DNA of 64,000 nucleotides, from positions 257,837,863-257,901,862 of the forward strand of contig CP136064.1 of assembly GCA_032622095.1 (NCBI GenBank), written 5' to 3'. The position numbers and the translations under genes are program-made. The stretch is from Siphonodentalium dalli (Eukaryota; Mollusca; Scaphopoda; Gadilida; Siphonodentaliidae). This document shows positions 30,140-42,846 of this stretch, in pieces (position 1 is the first letter of the stretch; every line of letters starts with the position of its first letter). Below the pieces are notes generated by a model, which was given only the letters and a program-made list of their open reading frames with translations, did not search any database and was not told the DNA's origin.

Positions 30140-32309
30140 TTTTTAGCTCAACTTTACTTTGTAAAGTGTGAGCTATTGCCATGGCTTGGTATCCGTCGTC
30201 CGTGTGTGCGTGTGTATGTGTGTCTGTGTGTGATGCGTCAACAATTTCCTTTAGCACGGGCTACAGTTCGTACCTTTGGTCCAATTATTATGAAATTTGT
30301 CATGGATGTTGACATTGACATGTAGATGGGAACGAGTCATTTTGGGGTCATTCGGAAAAAAAAACATGGCCGCCAGCAGCCATCTTTGATTTCAAAATAC
30401 AGGCCGTACTGTTTGTCTGATCATCATGAAATTTATCATGGATGTTAATATTGACATGTAGATGGGAATGAGTAATTTTGGGGTCAATCGGCCAAAAAAC
30501 ATGGCCGCCAGCAGCCATCTTTGATTTTACTCTTTGTATGACTAAATCCTTTAGCACGGGCTACAGGTCGTACCTTTAGTTTGATCATCATGAAATTTGT
30601 CATGACTGTTGAAATTGGAATGTAGATGGGAACGAGTCATTTTGGGGTCATTCGGACAAAAAACATGGCCGCCAACGGCCATCTTGGATTTCAAAATTTA
30701 ATCCATTAGCACAGGCCACAGGTCGTACTGTTCGTCTGATCATCATGAAATTTGTCATGGATGTTAATATTGACATGTAGATGGGAACGAGTAATTTTGG
30801 GGTCATTCGGCCAAAAAACATGGTCGCCAGCAGCCATCTTGGATTTTACTCTTTGTATGACTAAATTCTTTAGCACGGGCTGCAGGTCGTACCTTTAGTC
30901 TGATCATCATAAAATTTGTCATGGATATTAATAATGACATGTAGATGGGAACGAGTAATTTTGGGATCATTCGGCCAAAAAACATGGTCGCCAGCAGCCA
31001 TCTTGAATTTTACTCTTTGTATGACTAAATCCTTTAGCACGGGCTACAGGTCCTACTTTTAGTCTGATCATCATAAAATTTGTCAAGAATGTTAATAATG
31101 ACATGTAGATGGGAACGAGTCATTTTGGGGTCATTTGGCCAAAAAACATGGCCGCCAGCAGCCATCTTGGATTTTACTCTTTGTATGACTAAATCCTTTA
31201 GCACGGGCTACAGGTCGTACCTTTAGTGTGATCATCATAAAATTTGTCATGGCTGTCGAAATTGGAATCTAGATGGGAACGAGTCATTTTGGGGTCATTC
31301 GGACAAAAAACATGGCCGCCAGCGGCCATCTTGGATTTCAAAATGTAATCCATTAGCACAGGCCACAGGTCGTACTGTTCGTCTGATCATGATGAAATTT
31401 GTCATGGATTATAATAGTGTGATCATCATAAAATTTGTCATGGCTGTCGAAATTGGAATCTAGATGGGAACGAGTAATTTTGGGGTCATTCGGCCAAGAA
31501 ACATGGCCGCCAGTAGCCATCTTGGATTTTACTCTTTGTATGACTAAATCCTTTAGCACGGGCTGCAGGTTGTACCTTTAGTCTGATCATCATAAAATTT
31601 GTCATGAATGTTAATAATGACATGTACATGTAGATGGGAACGAGTCATTTTGGGGTCATTCGGCCAAAAAACATGGCCGCCAGCAGCCATCTTGGATTTT
31701 ACTCTTCTTTGTATCACTAAATCCTTTAGCACGGGCTACAGGTCGTACCTTTAGTCTGATTATCATAAAATTTGTCATGGCTGTTGAAATTGGAATGTAA
31801 ATGAGAATGAGTCATTTTGGGGTCATTCGGACAAAAACATGGCCGCCAGCAGCCATCTTGCATTTCAAAATTTAATCCATTAGCATGGGCCACAGGTCGT
31901 ACTGTTCGTCTGATCATCATGAAATTTGTCATGGATGTTAATATTGACATGTAGATGGGAACGAGTCATTTTTGGGTCATTTGGCTAAAAAACATGGCCG
32001 CCAGCAGCCATCTTGGATTTTACTCTTTGTATGACTAAATTCTTTAGCATGGGCTACAGGGCGTACCTTTAGTCTGATCGTCATAAAATTTGTCATCGAT
32101 GTTAACGATGACATGTAGATGGGAACGACTCATTTTGGGGTCATTCGGTGGATAATATGGCCGCCAGCAGCCATCTTGGATTTTACTTTTCTCTTCATGT
32201 CTATAAACTAGTATTAGACATTCAACTTTCCACATTCCTAATCGCTCCATTGACTTAATACATTAAATTATTCCCTTTCCAAGTTGAGCTACAGTGTCAT
32301 TGACACTTT
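30140..32309 (+). mobile_element. Hairpin-headed modular element E1
   Basis: The head is TTTTTAGCTCAACTTTACTT with its complement GTAAAGTGTGAGCT, then a CGTCGTCCGTGTGTG stretch. The body is about 12 modules of roughly 165 bp (GGGCTACAGGTCGTACCTTT, TGATCATCATGAAATTTGTC, TGACATGTAGATGGGAACGA, CATGGCCGCCAGCAGCCATC). The tail is AAGTTGAGCTACAGTGTCAT then TGACACTTTC, itself a hairpin. It resembles widespread non-autonomous repeats of marine invertebrates, possibly Helentron-associated (my recollection). It encodes nothing; minus-strand frames of 60-125 codons are module read-through. Confidence 0.75.
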
Positions 32310-32389
32310 CATTGATAATTATTTTCTTCAGTTACAACTCTTGACCTACTTTTGAAATATAAAAAAAATTTGTAAAATAAAAACAAAAT

Positions 32390-32865
32390 ACACCAACCTT
32401 CCAATGTAACAAAGCCGGCTCGCCAGAAAAAAATGTATTTTGTTCAATAGAGCACAAAGTCCCTCCAAGAATTATTTGCAGCTCTGTAACTTTTTCTGCG
32501 GATATTTGCATGGAAATGACCTCATTAAACTGCATTAAAGGCCTAATTTATGTGTCAACTGTCATTTTTTTTCCAGCTGTACAATACTGGTGTAAGATGA
32601 TGTTGTAAAAATGTTGTAACTACAGTTTAGAAGGATCAGAGGACCCTGAGTTTTTTCCTTCACTTTTGCAACGTGTGTCATATTTTGTGGCAATGGATTG
32701 TCAAATTTCATAGTAAATATTGGGGTCCCCTGTTCCTTAATGCATTTTAATGATGTAATGTACTCATGGTTCCAATGATGTAATGTACTCATGGGTTCCA
32801 ATTTTATTCCCAAAACTTCATTTTCATTTTGTTCATCTGGTGTATCCTGAAACAAATCTGAAAGT
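32390..32865 (-). other. Exon-like open stretches in the duplicated spacer
   Basis: On the minus strand a frame after TTTCAG at about 32850 reads DTPDEQNENEVLGIKLEPMS, then MTHVAKVKEKTQGPLILLN. A second, after TTTAATGCAG near 32534, reads FNEVISMQISAEKVTELQII and LGGTLCSIEQNTFFSGEP, ending before AAGGTTGGT. Both follow plausible acceptors and are kept in the second copy (38259-38552 and 38023-38232) with few changes. A 25-bp tandem repeat (AATGATGTAATGTACTCATG) lies inside the first. I recognise no protein family; the identity between copies may simply reflect recent duplication. Confidence 0.3.
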
Positions 32866-33845
32866 TCAAAATTAAAGATGGTCTATCCCCTGGACCCTTC
32901 CTATAACAAGTTTTAGGGTATAAAAATGATATATCTGGGTATAAAATAATATATCTGAATCGAAGACCCTGTCTGGAAATGCTTCTATCAATTAATATTG
33001 GAGCATATCAAGCAGGAGAAATATATCTTGTTGGCACTTTCCATCAAGGCAAAATTAAGATATTTTGCTCTACAACTTCAGGAATACACCACTGTATTGT
33101 GCCTTTATAGACAAATATTATGCCCAATCTTCAGTTTGTCAGTGTTTTATTCACAGAAAAAAGTTATTTGTAGTTTTGGAATTATTGCCCATAATCATAT
33201 TTTGAGAACAACACACTTATGGTAGGACTCGCGATGCCCCATTCACACCAAAGTGATGTTTTCACCTACTGTGTTCTTCATTGTACAATGTACACTGTGT
33301 TCACTCAAATATACACTATTGAAATCCAATCATCCATGAAAATTCTCTGCTTGTATCTATTACTTTATTTGTGTACAATCTTAAATGAGAACACGGATGT
33401 GACTAGGAACATTACTAGTTTACTAGTATGTATTCTAAAAGCAAGGCATCTGTTTGACAGTGCATTTATTTTGAGATATAGCTGTTCGTTTTCGCTTACC
33501 TGGTTTAATCTTTATTACCATCAGGTAGGTAGAATTATAAACATGAGTTTCTAAATATACACATCATTGTTATTTGGGGAGATTTTTATTGGAGCAGATG
33601 TCAAGAAATAATTTAGGAGTTCTTCTTTTTACAAGCTGCCGCTATGAGAGGCTCAACATTCTCAGTCTGTCAATTCATTCCATCTGATGATTGAAAACAA
33701 ATTCACATGCTGTGTATATGGTCATAGTTCAAAAAAAATAATTTCATTCATATCTATTCCAAAAAAATGTTTTCACTGATGAATTGACCAGAGGGTGAAT
33801 TTAGTGATGCTAGTCAACTATACGGTTCAAATGAATTATGGACTA

Positions 33846-35493
33846 TTTTTAGCTCAACTTTGTAAGTTTGAGCTATTGCCATGGGTTGGCGTCCGTCTGT
33901 GCGTGTGTCCCTCAACAATTTCCTTTGGCGCGGGCTACAGGTCGTATCTTTGGTCTGATCTTTATGAAATTTGTCATGAATGTTGACATTGACATGTAGA
34001 TAGGAAACAAGTCATTTTGGGGTCATTCGGCCAAAAAACATGGCCGCTGGTGGCCATCTTGGACTTCAAATTTGAATCAATTGGTGTGGGTTACAGGTCG
34101 TACTGTTTGTGTGATCATCATAAAATTTGTCATGAATGTTGACATTTACATGTAGATGGGTACGAGTTATTTTCGGATCATTCGGCCAAATAACGGCCAT
34201 CTTGGATTTTACTCTTTGCATCACTAAATCATTTGACACATCCTACAGACCACATCTCTGATCCGATCATCACCAAACTTCATATGGATCATCGGGGCAC
34301 CCTCTAGATGGGAACGTGTCATTTTGGGGTCATTTGGCAAAAAAACATGGCAGCCATCAGCCATCTTGGATTTTAATCTTTGCATCACTAAATACTTTCA
34401 AATTTGAATCCATTGGCGGTTACAGGCCGTAATGTTTTCTGATCATCATAAAATTTGTTGACATTTACATGTAGATTGGAACGAGTCGTTTGGCACAACC
34501 TACAGACCACATACCCGATCCGATCATGATGAAACTTGTCATGAATGTTGATATTGACATGTAGATGGGAACGAGTCATTTTGGGGTCATTCAGACAAAA
34601 AACATGGCCGCCAACGGCCATCTTGGATTTCAAAATTTAATCCATTAGCACAGGCCACAGGTCGTACTGTTCGTCTGATCATCATGAAATTTGTCATGGA
34701 TGTTAACAATCACATGTAGATGGGAACGAGTAATTTTGGAATCATTCGGCAAAAACACATGGTCGCCAGCAGCCATCTTGGATTTTACTCTTTGTATGAC
34801 TAAATTCTTTAGCACGGGCTGCAGGTCGTAACTTTAGTCTGATCGTCATAAAATTTGTCATGGCTGTTGAAATTGGAATGTAGATGGGAACTAGTCATTT
34901 TGGGGTCATTCGGGAAAAAAACATGGCCGCCAGTGGCCATCTTGGATTTCAAAATTCAATCCATTAGCACGGGCTACAGGTCGTACTGTTCATCTGATCA
35001 TCTAGACATTTGTCGTGGATGTTAATATTAACTTGTAGATGGGAACGAGTAATTTTGGGGTCATTCGGCCAAAAAACATGGCCGCTGGCAGCCATCTTAG
35101 ATTTTACTCTTTGTATGACTAAATCCTTTAGCACGGGCTACATGTCGTACCTTTAGTCTGATCATCATAAAATTTGTCATGGCTGTTTAAATTGACATGT
35201 AGATCGGAACGAGTCATTTTGGGGTTATTCGGCATTAAAACATGGCTGCCAGTGGCCATTTTTGATTCTACTCTTTGCATGACTAAAGCTATCAAATGTT
35301 TTTGAATTGTTGGAAAACATAGCCGCCAGCAACCATCTTAGATTTTACTTTTATATACATGTATATATATATCTTTTCATGTTGATAAACTAGTATTAGA
35401 CATTCAACTTTCCACATTCCTAATCACTCCATCGACAGTAACACATTAAATTATTTCCTTTCCAAGTTGAGCTACAGTGTCATTGACACTTTC
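33846..35493 (+). mobile_element. Hairpin-headed modular element E2
   Basis: Head TTTTTAGCTCAACTTTGTAA, with a shorter hairpin loop than E1, then modules of the same type but more diverged (including ACCACATCTCTGATCCGATC variants), and the full TGACACTTTC tail. It begins beside a scrap of the 3025 MITE (AGAGGGTGAATTTAGTGATG, about 33791). Confidence 0.75.
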
Positions 35494-36180
35494 ATTAAGA
35501 AAAGATTGTTCAAACATTACAAGGCGCAGGTGACCATATCATACCTTTTTGGAAAGTTTGAAGACTTATATAGTGACGAAGCGAAGCGGAATTTAAATTA
35601 TCATCCCAGGTTGGATATTATTAAAAAGGAGGTCACCATTGCTAATCACTGTTTATAATATTTCCATCAAATGTCACAGAAACAAAACATAAAATGAAAA
35701 CTCTGCTTTGCATTATCACTAGATATATGCTCAAACATTCCAACAAGACGTGAAGTATTATTCTACGGTTTGTTAATATTGAGTAATCTTGTCTTGAAAA
35801 TTAACACTGAATTCCCCATTTCAATGTTGCCACTTTACCTCCTTAACGGTGTTCACACCTATTCATGGCTGATTTTTTTCTTGCATATCTATTAGATGCT
35901 TTTGTATAATCTAACATGATTGAGCCAAAGAAGTTTCGTATGGAAAAGAATATTGAAGATATAATAATATTTTTCATATATTTTCGAGGATTTAGAGTGT
36001 CATAAAATTAAGGGGGAGATCGAGTGACCAGTTTTGAATGGGGATTTCAATGCAAACCTCCACAGCAAAAGTTATATCTGAAGCAGTTGTCTGGGAAATA
36101 AAGTAACCATATCAATAAACAGATATAGCATTTACCTGGCGGCTGGGCTAAGTAAATTTAAATTTTTTGTTTTAAATTCA

Positions 36181-38001
36181 TTTTTAGCTCAACTTTACTT
36201 TGTAAAGTGTGAGCTATTGCCATGGCTTGGTATCCGTCGTCCGTGTGTGCGTATGTATGTGTGTCTGTGTGTGATGCGTCAACAATTTCCTTTAGCACGG
36301 GCTACAGTTCGTACCTTTGGTCCAATTATTATGAAATTTGTCATGGATGTTGACATTGACATGTAGATGGGAACGAGTCATTTTGGGGTCATTCGGAAAA
36401 AAAACATGGCCGCCAGCAGCCATCTTTGATTTCAAAATTCAATCCATTAGCACGGGCTACAGGCCGTAATGTTCATCTTATTGTCATGAAATTTGTCATG
36501 GATGTTAATATTGACATGTAGATGGGAATGAGTAATATTGGGGTCAATCGGCCAAAAAACATGGCCGCCAGCAGCCATCTTTGATTTTACTCTTTGTATG
36601 ACTAAATCCTTTAGCACGGACTACAGGTCGTACCTTTAGTCTGATCATCATGAAATTTGTCATGACTGTTGAAATTGGAATGTAGATGGGAACGAGTCAT
36701 TTTGGGGTCATTCGGAAAAAAAACATGGCCGCCAACGGCCATCTTGGATTTCAAAATTTAATCCATTATCACAGGCCACAGGTCGTACTGTTCGTCTGAT
36801 CATCATGAAATTTGTCATGGATGTTAATATTGACATGTAGATGGGAACGAGTAATTTTGGGGTCATTCGGCCAAAAAACATGGCCGCCAGCAGCCATCTT
36901 GGATTTTACTCTTTGTATGACTAAATCCTTTAGCACGGGCTACAGGTCGTACCTTTAGTGTGATCATCATAAAATTTGTCATGGCTGTCGAAATTGGAAT
37001 GTAGATGGGAACGAGTCATTTTGGGGTCATTCGGACAAAAAACATGGCCGCCAGCGGCCATCTTGGATTTCAAAATTTAATCCATTAGCACAGGCCACAG
37101 GTCGTACTGTTCGTCTGATCATCATGAAATTTGTCATGGATGATAATATTGACATGTAGATGGGAACGAGTAATTTTGGGGTCATTCGGCCAAAAAACAT
37201 GGCCGCCAGTAGCCATCTTGGATTTTACTCTTTGTATGACTAAATCCTTTAGCACGGGCTGCAGGTTGTACCTTTAGTCTGATCATCATAAGATTTGTCA
37301 TGGATGTTAACAATGCCATGTAGATAAGAACGAGTAATTTTGGGGTCATTCGGCCAAAAAAACATGGCCGCCAGCAGCCATCTTGGATTTTACTCTTCTT
37401 TGTATCACTAAATCCTTTAGCACGGGCTACAGGTCGTACTTTAGTCTGATTATCATAAAATTTGTCATGGCTGTTGAAATTGGAATGTAAATGGGAATGA
37501 GTCATTTTGGGGTCATTCGGACAAAAAACATGGCCGCCAGCAGCCATCTTGGATTTCAAAATTTAATCCATTAGCATGTGCCACAGGTCGTACTGTTCGT
37601 CTGATCATCATGAAATTTGTCATGGATGTTAATATTGACATGTAGATGGGAACGAGTCATTTTTGGGTCATTCGGCTAAAAAACATGGCCGCCAGCAGCC
37701 ATCTTGGATTTTACTCTTTGTATGACTAAATTCTTTAGCATGGGCTACAGGGCGTACCTTTAGTCTGATCGTCATAAAATTTGTCATGGATGTTAACGAT
37801 GACATGTAGATGGGAACGACTCATTTTGGGGTCATTCTGTTGATAATATGGCCGCCAGCAGCCATCTTGGATTTTACTTTTCTCTTCATGTCTATAAACT
37901 AGTATTAGACATTCAACTTTCCACATTCCTAATCGCTCCATTGACTTAATACATTAAATTATTCCCTTTCCAAGTTGAGCTACAGTGTCATTGACACTTT
38001 C
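36181..38001 (+). mobile_element. Hairpin-headed modular element E3
   Basis: Duplicate of E1 with the same head and tail and about two modules fewer. The module order is preserved at both ends. Confidence 0.75.
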
Positions 38002-39544
38002 ATTGATAATTATTTTCTTCAGTTACAACTCTTGACCTACTTTTGAAATATAAAAACAAATTGTAAAATAAAAACAAAATACACCAACCTTCCAATGTAA
38101 CAAACTGCAAGCCGGCTCGCCAGAAAAAAATGTATTTTTTTCAATAGAGCACAAAGTCCCTCCAAGAATTATTTGCAGCTCTGTAACTTTTTCTGCGGAT
38201 ATTTGCATGGAAATGACCTCATTAAACTGCATTAAAGGCCTAATTTATGTGTCAACTGTCATTTGTTTTCCAGCTGTACAATACTGGTGTAAGATGATGT
38301 TGTAAAAATGTTGTAACTACAGTTTAGAAGGATCAGAGGACCCTGAGTTTTTTCCTTCACTTTTGCAACGTGTGTCATATTTTGTGGCAATGGATTGTCA
38401 AATTTCATAGTAAATATTGGGGTCCCCTGTTCCTTAATGCATTTTAATGATGTAATGTACTCATGGTTCAAATGATGTAATGTACTCATGGGTTCCAATT
38501 TTATTCCCAAAACTTCATTTTCATTTTGTTCATCTGGTGTATCCTGAAACAAATCTGAAAGTTCAAAATTAAAGATGGTCTATCCCCTGGACCCTTCCTA
38601 TAACAAGTTTTAGGGTATAAAAATGATATATCTGGGTATAAAATAATATATCTGAATCGAAGACCCTGTCTGGAAATGCTTCTATCAATTAATATTGGAG
38701 CATATCAAGCAGGAGAAATATATCTTGTTGGCACTTTCCATCAAGGCAAAATTAAGATATTTTGCTCTACAACTTCAGGAATACACCACTGTATTGTGCC
38801 TTTATAGACAAATATTATGCCCAATCTTCAGTTTGTCAGTGTTTTATTCACAGAAAAAAGTTATTTGTAGTTTTGTAATTATTGCCCATAAAAATATTTT
38901 GAGAACAACACACTTATGGTAGGACTCGCGATGCCCCATTCACACCAAAGTGATGTTTTCACCTACTTAACTGTGTTCTTCATTGTACAATGAACACTGT
39001 GTTCACTCAAATATACACTATTGAAATCCAATCTTCCATGAAAATTCTCTGCTTGTATCTATTACTTTATTTGTGTACAATCTTAAATGAGAACAAGGAT
39101 GTGACTAGGAACATTACTAGTATGTATTCTAAAAGCAAGGCATCTGTTTGACAGTGCATTTATTTTGAGATATAGCTGTTCGCTTTCTCTTACCTGGTTT
39201 AATCTTTATTACCATCAGGTAGGTAGAATTATAAACATGAGTTTCTAAATATACACATCATTGTTATTTGGGGAGATTTTTATTGGAGCGGATGTCAAGA
39301 CTTGAAATAATTTAGGAGTTCTTCTTTTTACAAGCTGCCGCTATGAGAGGCTCAACATTCTCAGTCTGTCAATTCATTCCATCTGATGATTGAAAACAAA
39401 TTCACATGCTGTGTATATGGTCATAGTTCAAAAAAATTAATTTCATTCATATCTATTCCAAAAAAATGTTTTCACTGATGAATTGACCAGAGGGTGAATT
39501 TAGTGATGCTAGTCAACTATACGGTTCAAATGAATTATGGACTA

Positions 39545-40340
39545 TTTTTAGCTCAACTTTGTAAGTTTGAGCTATTGCCATGGGTTGGCGTCCGTGTGTG
39601 CGTGTGTCCCTCAACAATTTCCTTTGGCGCGGGCTACAGGTCGTATCTTTGGTCTGATCTTTATGAAATTTGTCATGAATGTTGACATTGACATGTAGGT
39701 AGGAAACAAGTCATTTTGGGGTCATTCGGCCAAAAAACATGGCCGCTGGTGGCCATCTTGGATTTCAAATTTGAATCCATTGGTGTGGGTTACAGACCGT
39801 ACTGTTTGTGTGATCATCATAAAATTTGTCATGAATGTTGACATTTACATGTAGATGGGAACGAGTTATTTTAGGATCATTCGGCCAAATAACGGCCATC
39901 TTGGATTTTACTCTTTGCATCACTAAATCCTTTGACACATCCAACAGACCACATCTCTGATCCGATCATCACCAAACTTCATTTGGATCATCGGGGCACC
40001 CTCTAGATGGGAACGTGTCATTTTGGGGTCATTTGGCAAAAAACAAGGCAGCCATCAGCCATCTTGGATTTTAATCTTTGCATCACTAAATACTTTCAAA
40101 TTTGAATCCATTGGCGGTTACAGGCCGTAATGTTTTCTGATCATCATAAAATTTGTTGAAATTTACATGTAGATTGGAACGAGTCGTTTGGCACAACCTA
40201 CATACCACATACCTGATCCGATCATTATGAAACTTGTCATGAATGTTGATATTGACATGTAGATGGGAACGAGTCATTTTGGGGGTCATTCAGCCAAAAA
40301 ACATGGCCGCTGGTGGTCATCTTGGATTTCAAAATTTAAT
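39545..40340 (+). mobile_element. Hairpin-headed modular element E4, 3'-truncated
   Basis: Duplicate of E2 that ends abruptly after ATTTCAAAATTTAATCCG at about 40340. The tail hairpin is missing. Confidence 0.75.
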
Positions 40341-40344
40341 CCGT

Positions 40345-40785
40345 TTAAATATATGTCATATTATATACCATCTGAAACAGGAAGCTCAAAAACATTGTAT
40401 CATAAACTTATTTGGTGTAATAAACTGTGAACATGTTTTTGTTGAGTTACTGACGTGTTTTGTGCTTAAGTTTCATCTGTAGTGCAAAAGTGAATTATTT
40501 TCAATGGAGGGGGAATAACTAAATCTTAAAGATAGAGTTATTCCTCTTCCATTGAAAGTCCATTTTTAATGTTTGAATTCTGTTGCATTCTGTGAGCCAT
40601 AACAGGGGGGATCTTTCTATGATTTCATCTGTTTTCTATTTCTCGATGGGCATCTTCAGGAACACAGATGTTCCAAATGGTGATGAATTTTAATCATATT
40701 TTATGGCACTGATTGTTATTAAAACCATATATCAAGGCACTATAACAAAAAATAATTGGTGACTCGAAAATTAAGTGGGCCGTTA
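40345..40785 (-). repeat. Dispersed repeat shared with 19812-20110 and 24790-25180
   Basis: On the minus strand it begins GGCCCACTTAATTTTCGAGT, then ATAGTGCCTTGATATATGGT, then CACCATTTGGAACATCTGTG, and reaches GAGTTATTCCCCCTCCATTG. The copies at 19.8 and 24.8 kb follow the same order. The end GAAAATTAAGTGG also occurs at 25160 on the opposite side, so a terminal inverted repeat is possible. Confidence 0.6.
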
Positions 40786-40918
40786 ACTATTCTACACTAA
40801 ATGTATTCTCCCAATCAGTTTTAAAATTATACATTGGAAGGATCTATTATTCATCTGGAGGGTTTAAATAAGATGACCGATAATAAAAGTGCAGAAGGAT
40901 CCCTATTTACCGGAGGGA

Positions 40919-40960
40919 AATGTTCAGATAATAAGACCTATGGTCTATTATCTGAACATT
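40919..40960. repeat. Near-perfect 42-bp hairpin
   Basis: AATGTTCAGATAATAAGACC is followed after TAT-type loop bases by GGTCTATTATCTGAACATT; one base is bulged. It sits in otherwise unremarkable DNA. Confidence 0.75.
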
Positions 40961-41269
40961 TTAATGAATGAATGAGTTTATTTCTAACCACGAATTGACA
41001 TGGAACATACACACAATTATACATATATACAAAAGCACCGAAGTAAAATAAATACACATGCATTTAATATACATTCAAAAAAATATATATACTGGTAACT
41101 CAACACCGCTACTCACAATTGTGAGCAGATATTGATCTTGCACCGTCCATACTTCACACCCACATCAAAATTCCAAGGAGAATAAATTGTGTCCCTCTGT
41201 GCAATCAAAAGTGATGTGGTTAAAGAGGTGCAATTGGGTGAGCTATTATTCTAGATTGGAGCCATCGAT

Positions 41270-41500
41270 TATTTCTTAAATTCATTATAAAACATGGCTG
41301 CCAGCAGCCATCTTGGATTTCAAATTTGAATCCATCCACACACATTTATTGGTGAAATGTTTGAAATGAAATCATTTCATCTACACAATACAAGACCTTT
41401 ACTGTAACTATTTGGCTTTCCTTCTTTATATTCTATCCATTGCTCAGCAAAAAATAAACTCCTTCCAAAGTTGAGCTAGTGTGTCATTGACACTTTCATC
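41270..41500 (+). mobile_element. Short remnant of the hairpin-headed family
   Basis: One partial module (CATGGCTGCCAGCAGCCATC) followed about 150 bp later by the family tail AAGTTGAGCTAGTGTGTCAT and TGACACTTTCAT. The head is absent. Confidence 0.6.
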
Positions 41501-42040
41501 TTTCTCGTAAAAAGTTACCCCTATTAGACCCCTTTGGTGCCATCTAGATGGTCCCCTGTGAATTTCTATAGAACACAGACAGACAGACAGACATTCGCAA
41601 ATATAGATATAGATATATCTCGTTATAGATATAGATATATCTACGTTAATTTTTTTCATTCGAGCATATATCTTAACCATACATTATCATTTCAAATTTG
41701 CCAGCACCGCCAGTGCAACCTTTTGTTGGTACATGGTTCACATTTGAAAAGACGCAGCCCAATTTCGAATTTGGTCACAGTCCGACGATTTTTCATGGAG
41801 TTATGCCCATTTTTCAACTTAGAAATTGCTGTTTTCGTGTCCGGACGGTAACTTGAACAATATTCAAAAGAATTTATTGATATTTGGTATGCAGTTCACA
41901 TTTGAGAAGACAGTCAGACCAAGTTTGAATTTGGTCACGTTCCCAAGATTTTTCAGAATTATGCCCCTTTTTCGAATAACACCTCATTCCGGGGGACATG
42001 GGGCATGAAACCTTTTATTCGACATGATCACTGGTGAATG
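41501..42040. other. Microsatellite and unclassified modules
   Basis: ACAG repeats and alternating TATAGATATAGATATATC units lie at 41575-41645. Then two diverged modules of about 165 bp follow (GGTACATGGTTCACATTTGA / GGTATGCAGTTCACATTTGA, then ATTTGGTCACAGTCCGA / ATTTGGTCACGTTCCCAA), ending CCGGGGGACATGGGGCATG, which looks like the end of another non-autonomous repeat. Confidence 0.5.
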
Positions 42041-42240
42041 TACAGTAATGCCCTAAATAATCGACTCCATAACCACAGCATAATTATGGGTAACCTCTCA
42101 GTATTTAGTCAGAAATATGGCTTGTTGCCATTCATCGGAAAGCTTTCAGATGAATGGCAACAAGCCATATTTCCGACTAAATCCTGAAAAGTTACCCATT
42201 ATTCTGCTGTGGTTAAAGATTCAATCATTCGGGCGTTGCT
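42041..42240. mobile_element. CAGTAATG palindromic MITE
   Basis: TACAGTAATGCCCTAAATAA, then GGCTTGTTGCCATTCATCGG, then its complement, closing through TTCTGCTGTGGTTAAAGATT. The right terminus has decayed (CGGGCGTTGCTGAA). It is longer than the copy at 49292. Confidence 0.75.
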
Positions 42241-42559
42241 GAACTAACTTGAAATAACTTTTTGTGAATGAAAATAAATAAAAACCAACACATTAATATC
42301 TCCATTATTCTCATTTTCTCATGCTATGATGACTGATAGAATGGTTTGGTAAGAAGTATTACACAAACTGAACACCATGCATGGGCACAATTATTTCAGG
42401 AAAAAAGTTATCACCGGGTTTGTAACCGAACTAATTAAATTTGTGTTTCAGAATATCTTAAAGTCTAGAATTTCAGGGCATGAATAACACATACCACATT
42501 TGGAGTCACCTGGCATTCAATATTTTCTATTTTTCAGACTCAGAGTGTGAAACTCCTCA

Positions 42560-42846
42560 GTGTCTGACCATAACGGTTGACGAATCTCAATGAAATTTGG
42601 TATGAGCTACTGTGAGGGCAATCAATTGAGCGTTCAATTGTTTTTTTTTCTTCTGGTTTTCTGTTCTAGTATTATTCATCTTTGTTTATTTGGGAGTATT
42701 GGTTTTTTGTCCATATCTCCACCAACGAATATAGGAGAAGTCGGCCCCGCGCGAAGTCGGTCCCATTCAAGGATGGCCCCGCGCGAAGATGGTCTCATAC
42801 AAAGATGGCTCCAGAGAAGTCGGCCCCATATATAACAGAACCATTG
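42560..42846. repeat. Repeat flanking element E5, left side
   Basis: ACGGTTGACGAATCTCAATG, then GGCAATCAATTGAGCGTTCA, recurs on the other side of E5 at 45768-45835. CGAAGTCGGTCCC and AGAGAAGTCGGCCCC have inverted counterparts at about 45687-45720. This suggests an older repeat with E5 inserted nearby. Confidence 0.5.

Larger units (their letters stand above)
29008..35041. repeat. Tandem duplication of about 6 kb, first copy
   Basis: It begins inside a hairpin-headed element tail (GGGAACGAGTAATTTTGGGG), runs through a spacer (AAGATTGATCAAACATTACA at about 29468), element E1, a second spacer (32310-33845) and most of E2. The same order repeats from 35042. Both breakpoints lie inside 165-bp modules, fitting unequal exchange between elements. 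Confidence 0.85.
35042..40340. repeat. Tandem duplication of about 6 kb, second copy
   Basis: Repeats the first copy with few substitutions, some indels (for example an added CTGCAAGC near 38106) and fewer modules in its first element. It stops in the middle of element E4 at about 40340, where an unrelated repeat follows. Confidence 0.85.
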
